A DNA stretch of 64,000 bases. Origin: JAWVFM01 sp963771655. GTDB taxonomy: Bacteria; Actinomycetota; Thermoleophilia; Solirubrobacterales; 70-9. The notes beneath the pieces were generated by a model. That model saw nothing but the letters and a program-made list of their open reading frames with translations. It made no database searches and was not told where the DNA came from. Within the stretch, counting starts at the first letter, position 1, and each line of letters begins with the position of its first letter. Positions 50,329 through 59,560 of the stretch are shown in pieces. Location: the NCBI GenBank assembly GCA_963771655.1, contig CAVYUG010000004.1:248001-312000 (forward strand), written 5' to 3'. Made by a program: the position numbers and the translations under genes.

Positions 50329-51291
50329 GTGAAGCTCTCCTACTGCGTGGTCAACACCAACGCGCGCGAGCACCTGCTCACGTGCCTGAACGCGATTCGG
50401 CGCACCCATCCGCCCGAAATCGAGCACGAGGTGATCGTGCTCGACAACGCCTCCGCCGACGGCTCGGCCGACGCGGTGCGCTCCCAGGCGGACGTTCGCC
50501 TCGTCGCGCGCGACCGCCGCGCCGGGCTGGCCGAGAACAACTCGCTCGTCATGCGCGAGGCGACCGGCGAGTTCTGCCTGCTCCTCAACGAGGACGCCGA
50601 GGTCCAACCCGGCGCAGCTGCGACTCTACTCGAGGCACTTCGCGGCGATCCCGACGCGGCGATCGCCGGCGCTCAGCTGCTCGACCCCGAGGGGGGCCCG
50701 ATCCCGTGCGCGTGGCGCTTCCCGTCCCTGACCGTTGCGCTCGCACAGGCGCTCTTCCTCCACAAGCGCCTCGTCACCCAGAGCGGGCACGGCGAGGAAG
50801 CACGCGCGGTTGGATGGGTGCAGTCGGCGGCCATGCTGGTGCGCCGCGAGGCGGCGGTCGAGGTCGGCTACTACGACCCGGACTTCTTCCTCTACTCGGA
50901 GGAGGTCGACTTCCAAAAGCGGCTTCACGACACCGGCTGGCGGATCCTCCACGTCCCCGCCGCGCGGGCCATCCACCACGAGCAGCTCGCCACCGACCGC
51001 GCCGGCAGCGCGCGCCGCGTGGTGCAGTTCCACCGCAGCCGCGACCAGTACATGCGAAAGCACCACTCGGCGCCCGTCGCGCTCGCCTGCCGGGTGCTCT
51101 GGGCGTGGTCCTACGTGCCGAGGGCAGTCGCCGCGATCTTCATCGGAGGCCGGAGCCCCGGCTACTTCTGGCTCCACGCCCGGCGCGCGCTGCGCCCGCG
51201 CGGGGGCGGCGAGGGGATGGCCGAGGCCGCCGAGGCCTACAACCGCCGCCTCACGAGCCAGAGGGCCGTCGCCGCGCGCGCGGGCCGCTAG
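50329..51291 (+). CDS. Glycosyltransferase family 2 (rhamnosyltransferase-like)
   Basis: A 320-residue GT2. 'VVNTNAREHLLTCLNAI' opens the fold, 'VIVLDNASADGSADAV' binds the nucleotide, and 'FCLLLNEDAEVQPG' holds the metal-binding motif (NED for DxD). 'FLYSEEVDFQKRLHDTGWRI' is the acceptor-site region common in WbbL-like enzymes. The C-terminus is basic. It is the only plus-strand gene in the cluster. Its TAG and the TAG of the next gene share the palindrome CTAG, so the two genes overlap by four bases tail to tail. Confidence 0.9.
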   Translation: MKLSYCVVNTNAREHLLTCLNAIRRTHPPEIEHEVIVLDNASADGSADAVRSQADVRLVARDRRAGLAENNSLVMREATGEFCLLLNEDAEVQPGAAATLLEALRGDPDAAIAGAQLLDPEGGPIPCAWRFPSLTVALAQALFLHKRLVTQSGHGEEARAVGWVQSAAMLVRREAAVEVGYYDPDFFLYSEEVDFQKRLHDTGWRILHVPAARAIHHEQLATDRAGSARRVVQFHRSRDQYMRKHHSAPVALACRVLWAWSYVPRAVAAIFIGGRSPGYFWLHARRALRPRGGGEGMAEAAEAYNRRLTSQRAVAARAGR

Positions 51292-51641
51292 TCGGCGTCC
51301 GCGAGCTCCGGGATGAAGCGCTCGAGATGCGACGAGATCGTGCGCTGCACCCACTGCCGCTCCCCGGAGGTCGCCATGCGGTACCGGCCGAGCAGCATCT
51401 TCTGGTCGTCGAGGGGGAGCCCGGCGATCTCCCACCGGACGGCGAGCCGCTCGAAGAGCATCTCCTCCCTTCGCTGCCAGACGTCCTCCGCCGTGGCTCC
51501 TCCCCGGCCCGAGAGGCGGACGATCTTCCGGACCGTCCCGGGGCTCAGCGACTGGCGCAGCTCGAGAACATTGCCCTCGCCGTCGGTGTACTCGCTCGTC
51601 GCGGCCTTCTCGGCCTGCCTGCGGGGCCTTCGCTTCGCCAC
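51288..51641 (-). CDS. Conserved-looking hypothetical protein
   Basis: A 117-residue soluble, charged protein. A basic N-terminus ('MAKRRPRRQAEKAA') is followed by a small beta segment ('YTDGEGNVLELRQSLS') and a helical C-terminal half with 'GGATAEDVWQRREEMLFERLAVRWEIAG' and 'LLGRYRMATSGERQWVQRTI'. It may bind nucleic acids, given its pI, but I recognise no domain. It stands between glycan genes of both orientations, 15 bases after the flippase gene end. A role in the cluster is not shown. Confidence 0.7.
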   Translation of the reverse strand: MAKRRPRRQAEKAATSEYTDGEGNVLELRQSLSPGTVRKIVRLSGRGGATAEDVWQRREEMLFERLAVRWEIAGLPLDDQKMLLGRYRMATSGERQWVQRTISSHLERFIPELADAD

Positions 51642-51656
51642 GGTGCCGGAGTTTGA

Positions 51657-53204
51657 CTAGCGCGAGTCCTCGTCGCGGATCGCGACCTCGTAGACCTCGC
51701 CCCCGTAGGGAGGCGAGGCACCCTCCGGCGCCGGGCGGCCGCGCAGCGCGCGGAGCCTTCGGAGCACCGCCCGGGGACGCAGCAGCGCGCGGAGCTCACG
51801 GCGCTCCTCGGCGGTAAGGAACCCGGCGGCGGCGAGCAGCGCGGGGAAGGCGACCCAGAGGATGACCCGAGGACCGAGGCCCGCGATGCCGTGATCGGGG
51901 AGCCCGAGGACGCCGGCGGCCGAAACCGCCGCGGCGAGGCCCGTGACGAGCGCGAGTCGGCGCCACTCATACGGCACGGCGAACAGCCGCTGCGTCAGCA
52001 CGTAGGTGATCGCGAGGATGAGGAGGTACGAGGCCACGAGCGCGACGCCCGCGCCGACGATTCCCATCGAGGGAACCAGGGCCAGGTTCAGCGCGACGTT
52101 CACGATCGTGCCTGCGACAGTCGCGGGGAAGCTCAGCTCGGTGCGGCCGGTGCGGCCGAGGATGATCACCTGGACGAGGTACAGGGCGTAGAGCGCAATG
52201 CCGGTGGCCAGGAGCGGCAGCGCACGGTGGGCACCGAAGAACTCCGGAGCGGCGAGGAAGCGGACGATCCAGGGGCCCAGCAGCCAGAAGCCGGCGACCG
52301 CGAACGCGCACACCGCGGTGAACCACGTGAAGACCAGCGCGTAGGCCGCACGAGCCTCGTCGTCGTCCGTGATGGAGTAGGCCAGCGGCGGCCAGGCGAG
52401 CTGGAACGCCCGAGCGATCACGTTCATCCCCTGGGCGAACTTCACCGCGAGGGCGTAGAGCCCCGCCGCCGCAAGGCCCGCCGTCCTCGCCAACACGATG
52501 CGATCGATGAAGTTGAGGGAGTAGAGGGAGAGCTCCGCGGGCATGGTCGGCAGCCCGAAGCGGGTCATGCGGCGAAGCAGGGGGCGATCCGGGAGGAGGC
52601 GCAGCCGCCGACGCTCCTCCCAGAGGCGCAGGGCTATGAATGGAAAGACGGTGGCGTAGGTGGCGATCAGCAGGCCCTCGGCGCCCTCGCCGAGCACGAC
52701 CACGAGCAGCACGGTCAGCGGGATCGTCACCAGCACGTTCGCGACCGTGATCGCGAAATAGGCGCGGGCGCGCTCCTCGAGCCGCAGGAGCGCAAGCACG
52801 TACTCCCAGAGCGTCAGCGCCCACAGGCCCCCGATCGCGATCCGCACCAGGGCGGCGTCCGAGTGGCCGAGCAGGACTTGCGAGATCGGCTCGGCGAGAG
52901 CGAAGCCGACCGCGGCGCCCGCGGTCGCCGTCCAGACGAGTGCCGCGAAGCCGGTCCCCACCACGGCGCGCCGCGAGACGTCGGGCAGGTAGTAGAAGCG
53001 CAGGATCGCCTCGATCATCCCGAACCGGATGACGATGCTGGCCGCGACCACACCCGAGAGCAGCACCTCCGCGGCGCCGTACTCGGTGGGCGAGAGGTAG
53101 CGCGTATACAGGGGCAGGAGGAAGACCGCGAGGAGCTTCGAGACGACGCTCGAGGCCGTGTAGGCGGCGCCCGTGGTGGCGAGGCGGCGCAGGTAGTTGA
53201 ACAT
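51657..53204 (-). CDS. Wzx-type oligosaccharide flippase
   Basis: A 515-residue MOP-superfamily exporter with about 12-14 membrane helices. It would turn undecaprenyl-linked oligosaccharides to the outer face. 'YTASSVVSKLLAVFLLPLYT' and 'YLSPTEYGAAEVLLSGVV' form the conserved opening, and 'TRFGLPTMPAELSLYSLNFIDRIVLAR' marks the second half. A ~50-residue charged C-terminal tail follows the last helix. The ATG at 53204 shares one base with the stop of the ligase gene (TGATG), so the genes are coupled. Confidence 0.9.
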   Translation of the reverse strand: MFNYLRRLATTGAAYTASSVVSKLLAVFLLPLYTRYLSPTEYGAAEVLLSGVVAASIVIRFGMIEAILRFYYLPDVSRRAVVGTGFAALVWTATAGAAVGFALAEPISQVLLGHSDAALVRIAIGGLWALTLWEYVLALLRLEERARAYFAITVANVLVTIPLTVLLVVVLGEGAEGLLIATYATVFPFIALRLWEERRRLRLLPDRPLLRRMTRFGLPTMPAELSLYSLNFIDRIVLARTAGLAAAGLYALAVKFAQGMNVIARAFQLAWPPLAYSITDDDEARAAYALVFTWFTAVCAFAVAGFWLLGPWIVRFLAAPEFFGAHRALPLLATGIALYALYLVQVIILGRTGRTELSFPATVAGTIVNVALNLALVPSMGIVGAGVALVASYLLILAITYVLTQRLFAVPYEWRRLALVTGLAAAVSAAGVLGLPDHGIAGLGPRVILWVAFPALLAAAGFLTAEERRELRALLRPRAVLRRLRALRGRPAPEGASPPYGGEVYEVAIRDEDSR

Positions 53205-54706
53205 CAGGCTCCTGCCGGCGAGGGAACGTCGGCGCGCAGCTGGGCCCTTGCGAGGGCGAGGCCAACCGCGAGCAGCGCCCAGCTCGCCGGGTCGGTCGCG
53301 AAGTCGGCGTAGCCGAGGCTGTGGACGATGAGGGCGACGTAGCAGGCGCCCACCGCGACGCGGGCGGGCGAAGCTCGCATCGGGCCGCCGAGAAGCACCA
53401 GGAGCGACGCGACGATCAGCGCGGCGTAGACGAGGACGCCGATCGCGCCCTGCTCGGCGGCGACGGTGATCGGCTCGGAGTGGGATGCCGTGGTCTTCGC
53501 ACGCTGGATGTGCCGGGAGAAGGCGGCGCCGAACGAACCCGACCCCCATCCCCAGACGGCGTGGGCGCGTGCGAGGCGCAGCCCGCCGCTCACGAGCGGG
53601 ACGCGCCCGCTGACCGTGCTGTTCACGTCCTTCTCGTTCGAGAGATCGGCACCGCCCGTGCCCGAGGCCGCGAGGAAGAGGCCTCCCGCGAGGGCCATCG
53701 CCACGAGCGCGCCCGCTCCCCACGCCAGCCCGAAGCGCTTCCAGACGACGACCAGGAGGCCGGCGAGGAGGGCTGCGAAGCTCGTGAGCGAGAAGCTGAA
53801 CGCCAGCCCGGTCAGCAGGATCCCGAAGAGAAGGCCCGTTCCCCACGCCCAGGCGGCGCGCCGCTCCCAGGCCAGATAGGCCGCCAGGGCGACCATCGAA
53901 AGGGCGACGTAGCGGCCGAACACGTTCGGATCGCGGAACAGTGAGTTCACCCGGTAGTAGAGGTGGATCGCGTTCTCCTGCACCAGGTCGTGGTTGAGGA
54001 TGAGGTGCCTGGTCGCGTACTCGCCGATCGCCAGGGCGGCGAGGGCGAGCGCGACCGCCGCCGTGACCGCAAGGACCCGCGCGAGGAGCCACGTCGTCCA
54101 CTCGACCTCGATGAGCAGGACGAACAGCACAGCGAAGGGCACGAGGAAGAAGGCGGCGTTCTCGACCGCGTTCGACGGGTCCTCGGAGTACGTCGCCTGA
54201 AGCGCGTAGAGGACGAGATACGCGGCCAGGATTCGCGGAAGCCACGAGAGAGCCAGGTTGCGCCAGCGCCCGGCGCCGGAGATGGGCGCTGGGGGGTCCG
54301 GGCCGCGCCGCCAGGCGACCGCGCCCATGGCGAGCGCGGCGGACGCCGTGACGCCGTACAGCGGGACGAGAAGGCTGGAGCTCTGCCCGCCGACGGTGAT
54401 CGAGACGCGTAGCCCGATCACCGCGAACGCGCAGAGTGGAAACGCCCAGCGCCAGCGGTGGAAGGCCCACGCCAGTCCGATCACGAGGCCAGCCGCCCCG
54501 ATCACGATCGCGGCGGCCTCGGCGGGGCTCCCGCGGAGCTCCGCGAACCGGGGTGTGTTCCAGACCTGGCCGAAGACCAGCGCCACCGACGCCATCAGGG
54601 CGAGCGCGACGGCGCGGTACCGCCAGCGCGGGTTCGACGAAAGGAGCGCGGCCGCCGCCGTCCCGCAGGCGATGAAGATTCCGATGAGCTGCCCCGCGGA
54701 CGCCAT
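53204..54706 (-). CDS. O-antigen ligase / polymerase (Wzy/WaaL family) membrane protein
   Basis: A 500-residue protein with about 12 membrane helices. The conserved Wzy_C region is visible: 'YRVNSLFRDPNVFGRYVAL' before a large extracytoplasmic loop, then 'RVPLVSGGLRLARAHAVWGWGSGSFG' with the family arginine and 'ASHSEPITVAAEQGAIGVLVY' with the catalytic histidine. These enzymes polymerise or attach glycan units on undecaprenyl carriers. The start ATG 54706 shares one base with the preceding stop (TGATG). Confidence 0.88.
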   Translation of the reverse strand: MASAGQLIGIFIACGTAAAALLSSNPRWRYRAVALALMASVALVFGQVWNTPRFAELRGSPAEAAAIVIGAAGLVIGLAWAFHRWRWAFPLCAFAVIGLRVSITVGGQSSSLLVPLYGVTASAALAMGAVAWRRGPDPPAPISGAGRWRNLALSWLPRILAAYLVLYALQATYSEDPSNAVENAAFFLVPFAVLFVLLIEVEWTTWLLARVLAVTAAVALALAALAIGEYATRHLILNHDLVQENAIHLYYRVNSLFRDPNVFGRYVALSMVALAAYLAWERRAAWAWGTGLLFGILLTGLAFSFSLTSFAALLAGLLVVVWKRFGLAWGAGALVAMALAGGLFLAASGTGGADLSNEKDVNSTVSGRVPLVSGGLRLARAHAVWGWGSGSFGAAFSRHIQRAKTTASHSEPITVAAEQGAIGVLVYAALIVASLLVLLGGPMRASPARVAVGACYVALIVHSLGYADFATDPASWALLAVGLALARAQLRADVPSPAGA

Positions 54707-55164
54707 CAGCGAGCGAGGCGGATCGGAGGCGGATAGATGATGTTTCGCCCGAGGTCGGGCAAATCGACGCGAACGCGGTATTTCCCGGCGGGCGCGTGCC
54801 CGCCGCCATCCGCGCGGCCGGTCCAGGTGAAGGAATAGACCCGGCCGGCGACGAGCGGCCTGCCCCGGACGAACGTCCGGTGATGGCGTGGGTCGGCGCC
54901 CAGAAGCTCCACGGTCGCCTCCGGTACGGAGTCGCGCACGTAGAAGGAGAAGTGTGCGACCTTGGGTGCGCTCCGCCCCTGGCGCACCTGGCAGGGATGT
55001 TCGGCGAGCGTTCCGGTGGGCCGCGGTTCGAAGCATCGGGTAAGCGTCTTCACCTCGAGCTCGAGGTTCGCCGTCTTCGCGTGGAGAACGATCGCGGCGA
55101 CGGCGAGCGAGGCCGCTGTGAGAACTGCGAAGGCGGTGGCGCCGGCGGCGGGCCGGAGCCTCAA
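54706..55164 (-). CDS. Exported single-domain protein of unknown function
   Basis: A 152-residue protein with an N-terminal membrane anchor or signal (about residues 8-28). The rest looks like one Ig-like or FlgD-type beta sandwich: 'VAHFSFYVRDSVPEATVELL', 'RPLVAGRVYSFTWTGRADGG' and 'APAGKYRVRVDLPDLGRNI'. Such domains sit at the ends of surface enzymes or bind sugars. It has one cysteine pair ('RCFEPRP', 'HPCQV'). The TTG start overlaps the preceding TGA as TTGA. The context suggests a surface-glycan role. Confidence 0.75.
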   Translation of the reverse strand: MRLRPAAGATAFAVLTAASLAVAAIVLHAKTANLELEVKTLTRCFEPRPTGTLAEHPCQVRQGRSAPKVAHFSFYVRDSVPEATVELLGADPRHHRTFVRGRPLVAGRVYSFTWTGRADGGGHAPAGKYRVRVDLPDLGRNIIYPPPIRLAR

Positions 55165-56006
55165 CGCCTGGTCCTGTCCGCCCCGGCGATGACGACGACG
55201 TCGGCCGCCCCGGCGATCGCCCGCGTCGTTTGATCGATCCTCTGGATCGGCGTCACGCCGAGCACTTGCGCCACGCGTTCGGCCGCCGCCTTCTCTCCAC
55301 CGGCGTACATCACCACGGTCTGCTCGTACGGCTTGCGCGTCGTCGAGATCGCTCCCTCCTCGAACCCGTTCTCACGCAGGGCCGCGCTCACCGGGCCCGC
55401 GAGACCGGGTCGCGATGTTCCGTTGAGCACCGCGACCGTCACCCCGCCCGAGCTCGACGGGCCCGCGCCGTGCCGCTTGCCGCTCGTGCCGGTGTCGTTT
55501 TGCAGAAGCTCGTGCGAGCCAACCAGCGCCACGACGCCGAGTACCACGGCCACGATCGCGATCAGCACGAGATTTCGCGGCCTCGTGAGCCCTGACGCGA
55601 GCCGCCGCCAGCGCGGGTGAGGCTCGAGCGCGGCCCGCTCCATCGTGATGCGCTCGAGAGCCGGTCGGTCGGCCGTGACGCGCTGGGCGGGCGGGATCGG
55701 CGTGCCGGGCCCGGGGGCTCCGGCGGCGGACGGCGCGCCCCGAGGCGGGGCCACGAGCGTGGGCGGGCCCGCCGTGGCCGTTACGGGCGCCGTCCCGAGG
55801 ATCGATTCCAGCTCGGTCTCGGCGCGGTCGAGCCTCGCCTCGCTCGCGGCAAGATCCTTCCGTGGAAAGTCGGGTTTGGTCTCCATGAGCCAGCGCAGTC
55901 GCACGAGGTCGCGATGCTGCGAGAGGTAGAGCGGAAGCAGCAGCAGGAGCCCGAGCACCGCGGGCACGGCCACGTACGCGCCCACGGTTTCAATCAGGTG
56001 GGCCAC
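55161..56006 (-). CDS. Membrane protein with LytR_C domain, first
   Basis: A 281-residue protein. Residues about 10-30 form a first helix, then a coiled Arg/Leu stretch and a Pro-rich linker. A second helix (about residues 145-165) leads to the LytR_C domain (PF13399), with 'VTVAVLNGTSRPGLAGPVSAA', 'YEQTVVMYAGGEKAAAERVA' and 'AGAADVVVIAGAD'. LytR_C is normally found behind LCP ligase domains; here it is alone. It may bind wall polymers or modulate LCP enzymes; that is an inference. The GTG start is 4 bases after its paralogue. Confidence 0.85.
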   Translation of the reverse strand: MAHLIETVGAYVAVPAVLGLLLLLPLYLSQHRDLVRLRWLMETKPDFPRKDLAASEARLDRAETELESILGTAPVTATAGPPTLVAPPRGAPSAAGAPGPGTPIPPAQRVTADRPALERITMERAALEPHPRWRRLASGLTRPRNLVLIAIVAVVLGVVALVGSHELLQNDTGTSGKRHGAGPSSSGGVTVAVLNGTSRPGLAGPVSAALRENGFEEGAISTTRKPYEQTVVMYAGGEKAAAERVAQVLGVTPIQRIDQTTRAIAGAADVVVIAGADRTRR

Positions 56007-56010
56007 GGCC

Positions 56011-56811
56011 TCACTGTCCGAAGCTCGAGTCGTCGAGGCCGATGACGAGGGCGAGCCGAGCCGGCTTGGCGGTCGACTGGACCGGCGCGGTCATCGGCTG
56101 CGTCTTCGTGGTCCCGAGCTTCGGGCGAACGGCGGTGGCAAGCGCTTTTGCGTCGCCCTCGTGACCCGACCGGAACATGACGACGGTCTTGGTGAAGGAG
56201 CTCGGCGCGTTCGTGACCGGACCGACCCCGTAGCCCGCGGGCTTCACAACCTGCTTCTCGACGGCGGAAGCGAGATGGGCGACGGCCGGCACGCCCGGCT
56301 CGGCAGTGCCGTTCAGGACCGAGACCTTCACATGCGACGGGCTCTTGTCGGCCTTCGCCTTGCCGCCCCCGCCCTCCGACGACAGGAGGCCGAACCCATC
56401 TGTAACCACCGCAGCGACGATGACGCCGACCACCACCACGAGCACGATCCGAGGATCGACGGGCGAGCGGCGATCCAGGGCCTCCCAGCGCGCGCCGAAG
56501 CCCGTCGCGACCCGGTCCCATGCGGCGCCGACGCGGCCTCTGAAGCGCTGCCATGGTCCCGGCGGCGGTCCCGACTCAGCGACCTCACGGGCCTCGCTCG
56601 CCGCGAGCTGGGCCTCGCCGGCCTCCGCTGCGCGCTCGGGTGCCTGCCCCGCCCATTCGCGAAGCCTCCGGATCTCGCGTGCCTCCTGAAAGAGGAAGAA
56701 CGCGAGGATCGCCAGTCCGACGAACGCGACGATTCCGAGGATCGGGCCGATGCGCTCGACGAGGGCGTCGACGCTGCCGAGTGCCGGCCCGAGTCGGTCG
56801 ATGTGGTGCAT
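56011..56811 (-). CDS. Membrane protein with LytR_C domain, second
   Basis: A 266-residue paralogue of the next gene, with the same order: helix (about residues 22-43), charged linker, second helix (about 121-141) and LytR_C domain with 'VKVSVLNGTAEPGVPAVAHL', 'SFTKTVVMFRSGHEGDAKALA' and a final 'LALVIGLDDSS'. Sequence identity to the paralogue is low outside the VLNGT region, so the duplication is old. No LCP catalytic domain is present. It lies between the NDP-sugar dehydratase and its paralogue in the glycan cluster. Confidence 0.85.
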   Translation of the reverse strand: MHHIDRLGPALGSVDALVERIGPILGIVAFVGLAILAFFLFQEAREIRRLREWAGQAPERAAEAGEAQLAASEAREVAESGPPPGPWQRFRGRVGAAWDRVATGFGARWEALDRRSPVDPRIVLVVVVGVIVAAVVTDGFGLLSSEGGGGKAKADKSPSHVKVSVLNGTAEPGVPAVAHLASAVEKQVVKPAGYGVGPVTNAPSSFTKTVVMFRSGHEGDAKALATAVRPKLGTTKTQPMTAPVQSTAKPARLALVIGLDDSSFGQ

Positions 56812-56859
56812 AGGTTCGTGCGCGGGCGGACGGCCGGGCGCGGCGGAATCTTAGGGGTC

Positions 56860-58761
56860 TTAGGAGTCGCCAACCTCGGCTGGCTCGACCCGCTCTCCAG
56901 CCTCCGTCGTCACCAGCGCGACGATTCGCTGGGCCAGGCCCGCCTCGTCCCCGCCCGCGAGCATGTCCTCGAGGCTCGCCAGCGTGCGCTGGATGTGATC
57001 CGGGTCGAGCGGCTCGGTTCGCACCGCGCGGACGATCCGCTCGGCGCTTGTGCGCTCGGCTCGCTCGTCGGGGTTGAAGAGCTCCTCGCGCAGCTTCTCG
57101 CCGGGCCGCGGCCCGGTCAGCTCGATCGCGATGTCGACCTCGGGCTCGTAGCCGGCGAGCTGGATCATGTGGCGCGCCAGCTCGATGATCCGCACCGGCT
57201 CCCCCATCTCGAGCACGAAGACCGCGCCCGACTCCGACCCGAGGTCACCGGCCTGGATGACGAGCTGAACCGCCTCCGGGATCGTCATGAAGTAGCGGGT
57301 CATGTCCTCGTGGGTGACCGTGACGGGGCCTCCGCGCTCGATCTGGGCACGGAAGATCGGCACGACGCTCCCAGACGAAGCGAGGACGTTGCCGAAGCGC
57401 ACGATCACGAAGCGCGTGCTCTGGTGCCGCCGTCCCGCCGACTCGACGACCCACTCGGCGAGGGCCTTGGATGCGCCCATGACGGTTCGGGGATTGACCG
57501 CCTTGTCGGTCGAGACGAGCACGAAGCGCGCGCAGCCGGCGACGGCTGCGGTTTCCGCCGCCACCCGCGTCGCGAGCGCATTGTTGCGCACGGCCTCGAG
57601 CGGGTTCTCCTCCATCAGGGGAACATGCTTGTACGCCGCGGCATGGAAGACAACGTCGGGCTTGAACCGCTGCATCACCTCCAGCATCCGGTCGCCCTCG
57701 CGGCAGTCGGCGAGCACCGACTCCACTCGCGTGAAATGCCAATGCTCGGCCATCTCGCGGTCGATCTCGAACAGGTTGTCCTCGGCATGGTCGAGGAGGA
57801 CGAGCAACCGCGGCCGCACGCGGGCGATCTGGCGCGAGAGCTCCGATCCGATCGAGCCTCCCGCCCCGGTGACCAGGACGATCTTGTCCTCGAGGTAGGC
57901 GCCGACGCGGTCGAGCTCGATCACCACCGGGTCCCGCCCCAGAACGTCCTCGACCCGCACTTCGCGCAGCTGGCGGGTGAGCTGGACGCCGCCGCGGAGC
58001 AGCTCGAACACCGTCGGCAGGGTCCGCACCGGAATGTCGCGCTCCCGGCAGGCGCTCACGACCTTCGCGCGCAGCGTTCCGGGCGCGGACGGGATCGCGA
58101 TCACCACCTCGTCGGGGCCCTTCCGGTCGAGGATGGCGCCGATCTCGTCGGTCGAGCCGAGGACGCGCAGGCCGAGTGCGCTCATTCCCCGCTTGCGCGG
58201 GTCGTCGTCGATGAAGCCGATCGCCCGGGCGCCCACGCTCGGATTGAGCTGGAGCTCGCGCACGACCATCTGTCCCCCGGATCCCGCGCCGACGACGAGC
58301 ACGCCCCTCACGTTGCGTGAGCGCGAGAGCCGCTGCGGGCGCTCGGCGATCATCCGCGTCGCGAGCCGCGCTCCGCCCGTGAACATGAAGGTGAGGAGGA
58401 AGTCGTAGACGATGACCGAGCGCGGAAGGCCGTAGGAGTACGGGCGCGTGAGGACGAAGCCGCCGACAACGAGCGCGCTCGAGATCGCCACCGCGCGGAA
58501 GAGCGGCCAAAGCTCCGGCAGCCTGAAGTACCGCCACCACTCGCGGTGGAGTCCGAGCACCTCGAACACCAGCGACTTGACGATCGCCACCACGGCGATC
58601 GTGCCCCAGAGCATCGTCCAGTAGCGCTCGGGGATGCCGCCCGCGGTGTCGAGAAAGCGCAGGCGGAAGGCGAGGCCGAAGGCCAGCGCGGCGAGCACGG
58701 CATCGGCCCCGAATCGAAGGGCCCTCCGCGCGTAGACGGGATCACGCAGGCGGGCAATCAT
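56860..58761 (-). CDS. Membrane NDP-sugar 4,6-dehydratase (WbpM/PglF/CapD family)
   Basis: A 633-residue enzyme. Four helices (about residues 17-125) are followed by a first Rossmann-like domain ('GVLVVGAGSGGQMVVREL') and the catalytic SDR domain with 'ILVTGAGGSIGSEL' in the form 'VLVTGAGGSIGSELSRQIAR'. The catalytic set reads 'LVSTDKAVNPRTVMGASKAL'. Met replaces the usual Tyr of YxxxK, as in the WbpM type, and the Asp/Lys pair of 'STDKAV' is present. It makes 4-keto-6-deoxy sugars from UDP-GlcNAc-like substrates. The start is ATG 58761; no hydrophobic part lies upstream of it. Confidence 0.93.
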   Translation of the reverse strand: MIARLRDPVYARRALRFGADAVLAALAFGLAFRLRFLDTAGGIPERYWTMLWGTIAVVAIVKSLVFEVLGLHREWWRYFRLPELWPLFRAVAISSALVVGGFVLTRPYSYGLPRSVIVYDFLLTFMFTGGARLATRMIAERPQRLSRSRNVRGVLVVGAGSGGQMVVRELQLNPSVGARAIGFIDDDPRKRGMSALGLRVLGSTDEIGAILDRKGPDEVVIAIPSAPGTLRAKVVSACRERDIPVRTLPTVFELLRGGVQLTRQLREVRVEDVLGRDPVVIELDRVGAYLEDKIVLVTGAGGSIGSELSRQIARVRPRLLVLLDHAEDNLFEIDREMAEHWHFTRVESVLADCREGDRMLEVMQRFKPDVVFHAAAYKHVPLMEENPLEAVRNNALATRVAAETAAVAGCARFVLVSTDKAVNPRTVMGASKALAEWVVESAGRRHQSTRFVIVRFGNVLASSGSVVPIFRAQIERGGPVTVTHEDMTRYFMTIPEAVQLVIQAGDLGSESGAVFVLEMGEPVRIIELARHMIQLAGYEPEVDIAIELTGPRPGEKLREELFNPDERAERTSAERIVRAVRTEPLDPDHIQRTLASLEDMLAGGDEAGLAQRIVALVTTEAGERVEPAEVGDS

Positions 58762-58915
58762 GGTGCGGCGGCTTCGCCGCCTGAGACGCTGCTTTCGGTG
58801 CTGAGGCACCTCATGGAACACCGCCGAGTTTAGGGCGGGCTGACGAGGCCCACGGGTCGCGTCCCTAAGATTGGGCGCCGCCCTTCGCGGCGCTGCCGCG
58901 CGCCAACCTCGCCTG

Positions 58916-59560
58916 ATGATCCCCACCGCCGACGTCCTCGCGCCAATCGTCAACGCCGCCACCGACTTCATCGGGTCGGCGGGGCTCGCTGCCGTCTTCG
59001 TGCTGATGGTCCTCGAGAGCGCCTGCATCCCGGTGCCGAGCGAGGCGATCATGCTGTTCGCCGGGTTCAGCGTGTCGAAGGGCGACCTCACGCTGGTGGG
59101 CGTTGTCGCCGCCGGCGTCCTCGGCAACGTCGTCGGGTCGCTGATCGCGTACGGCGCCGGCTACCTCGGCCGGGTCGAGCTGCTCGAGCGGAACCGGTTG
59201 ATCCACGTGAGCGCGTCGCAGCTCGAGCGCGCCGATCGCTGGTTCGAGCGGTACGGCTCGGCGACGGTCTTCTTCACGCGCATGATGCCGATCGTTCGTA
59301 CGTTCATCTCGCTTCCAGCCGGGGTCGCGCGCATGCCCATCGGCCGGTTCACCCTGCTCACCGCGGCCGGGTCCCTTCCCTGGGTGCTGATGCTGGCTCT
59401 GGTCGGCCGCGAGGTCGGGAACAACTGGGACGAGTGGCGCTCGAACCTGCACTACCTCGATTACGCAGTGCTCGCGGCGATCGTCGCCGGCATCGTCTAC
59501 CTGGTGGTCCGCCGCCGCCGCGCCGCCCGCGCCTCTTGGGAGCCGACGCCGAGGGCCTGA
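58916..59560 (+). CDS. DedA-family membrane protein
   Basis: A 214-residue protein with about five helices. The DedA (SNARE-assoc) core is 'FVLMVLESACIPVPSEAIM', then 'GVLGNVVGSLIAYGAGYLGR', 'YGSATVFFTRMMPIVRTFISLPAGVARM' and 'FTLLTAAGSLPW'. The conserved acidic and arginine residues (Glu in ESxxxP, Arg in FxRxxPxxR) are all present. Some DedA proteins have been identified as undecaprenyl-phosphate flippases. Its place between a glycan cluster and uppP fits such a role. The frame continues upstream to TTG 58871, but ATG 58916 fits the family start. Confidence 0.93.
   Translation: MIPTADVLAPIVNAATDFIGSAGLAAVFVLMVLESACIPVPSEAIMLFAGFSVSKGDLTLVGVVAAGVLGNVVGSLIAYGAGYLGRVELLERNRLIHVSASQLERADRWFERYGSATVFFTRMMPIVRTFISLPAGVARMPIGRFTLLTAAGSLPWVLMLALVGREVGNNWDEWRSNLHYLDYAVLAAIVAGIVYLVVRRRRAARASWEPTPRA

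Noticed and set aside
51657..54809. A single 1050-residue protein on the minus strand
   Set aside because: The N-terminal half is a shadow frame of the O-antigen ligase gene. The real flippase starts at ATG 53204, coupled to the ligase stop.
56860..59127. An N-terminal extension of the NDP-sugar dehydratase to 755 residues
   Set aside because: The extra 122 residues are Arg/Ala-rich, lie opposite the dedA start and have no homology-like pattern. The membrane helices begin after ATG 58761.
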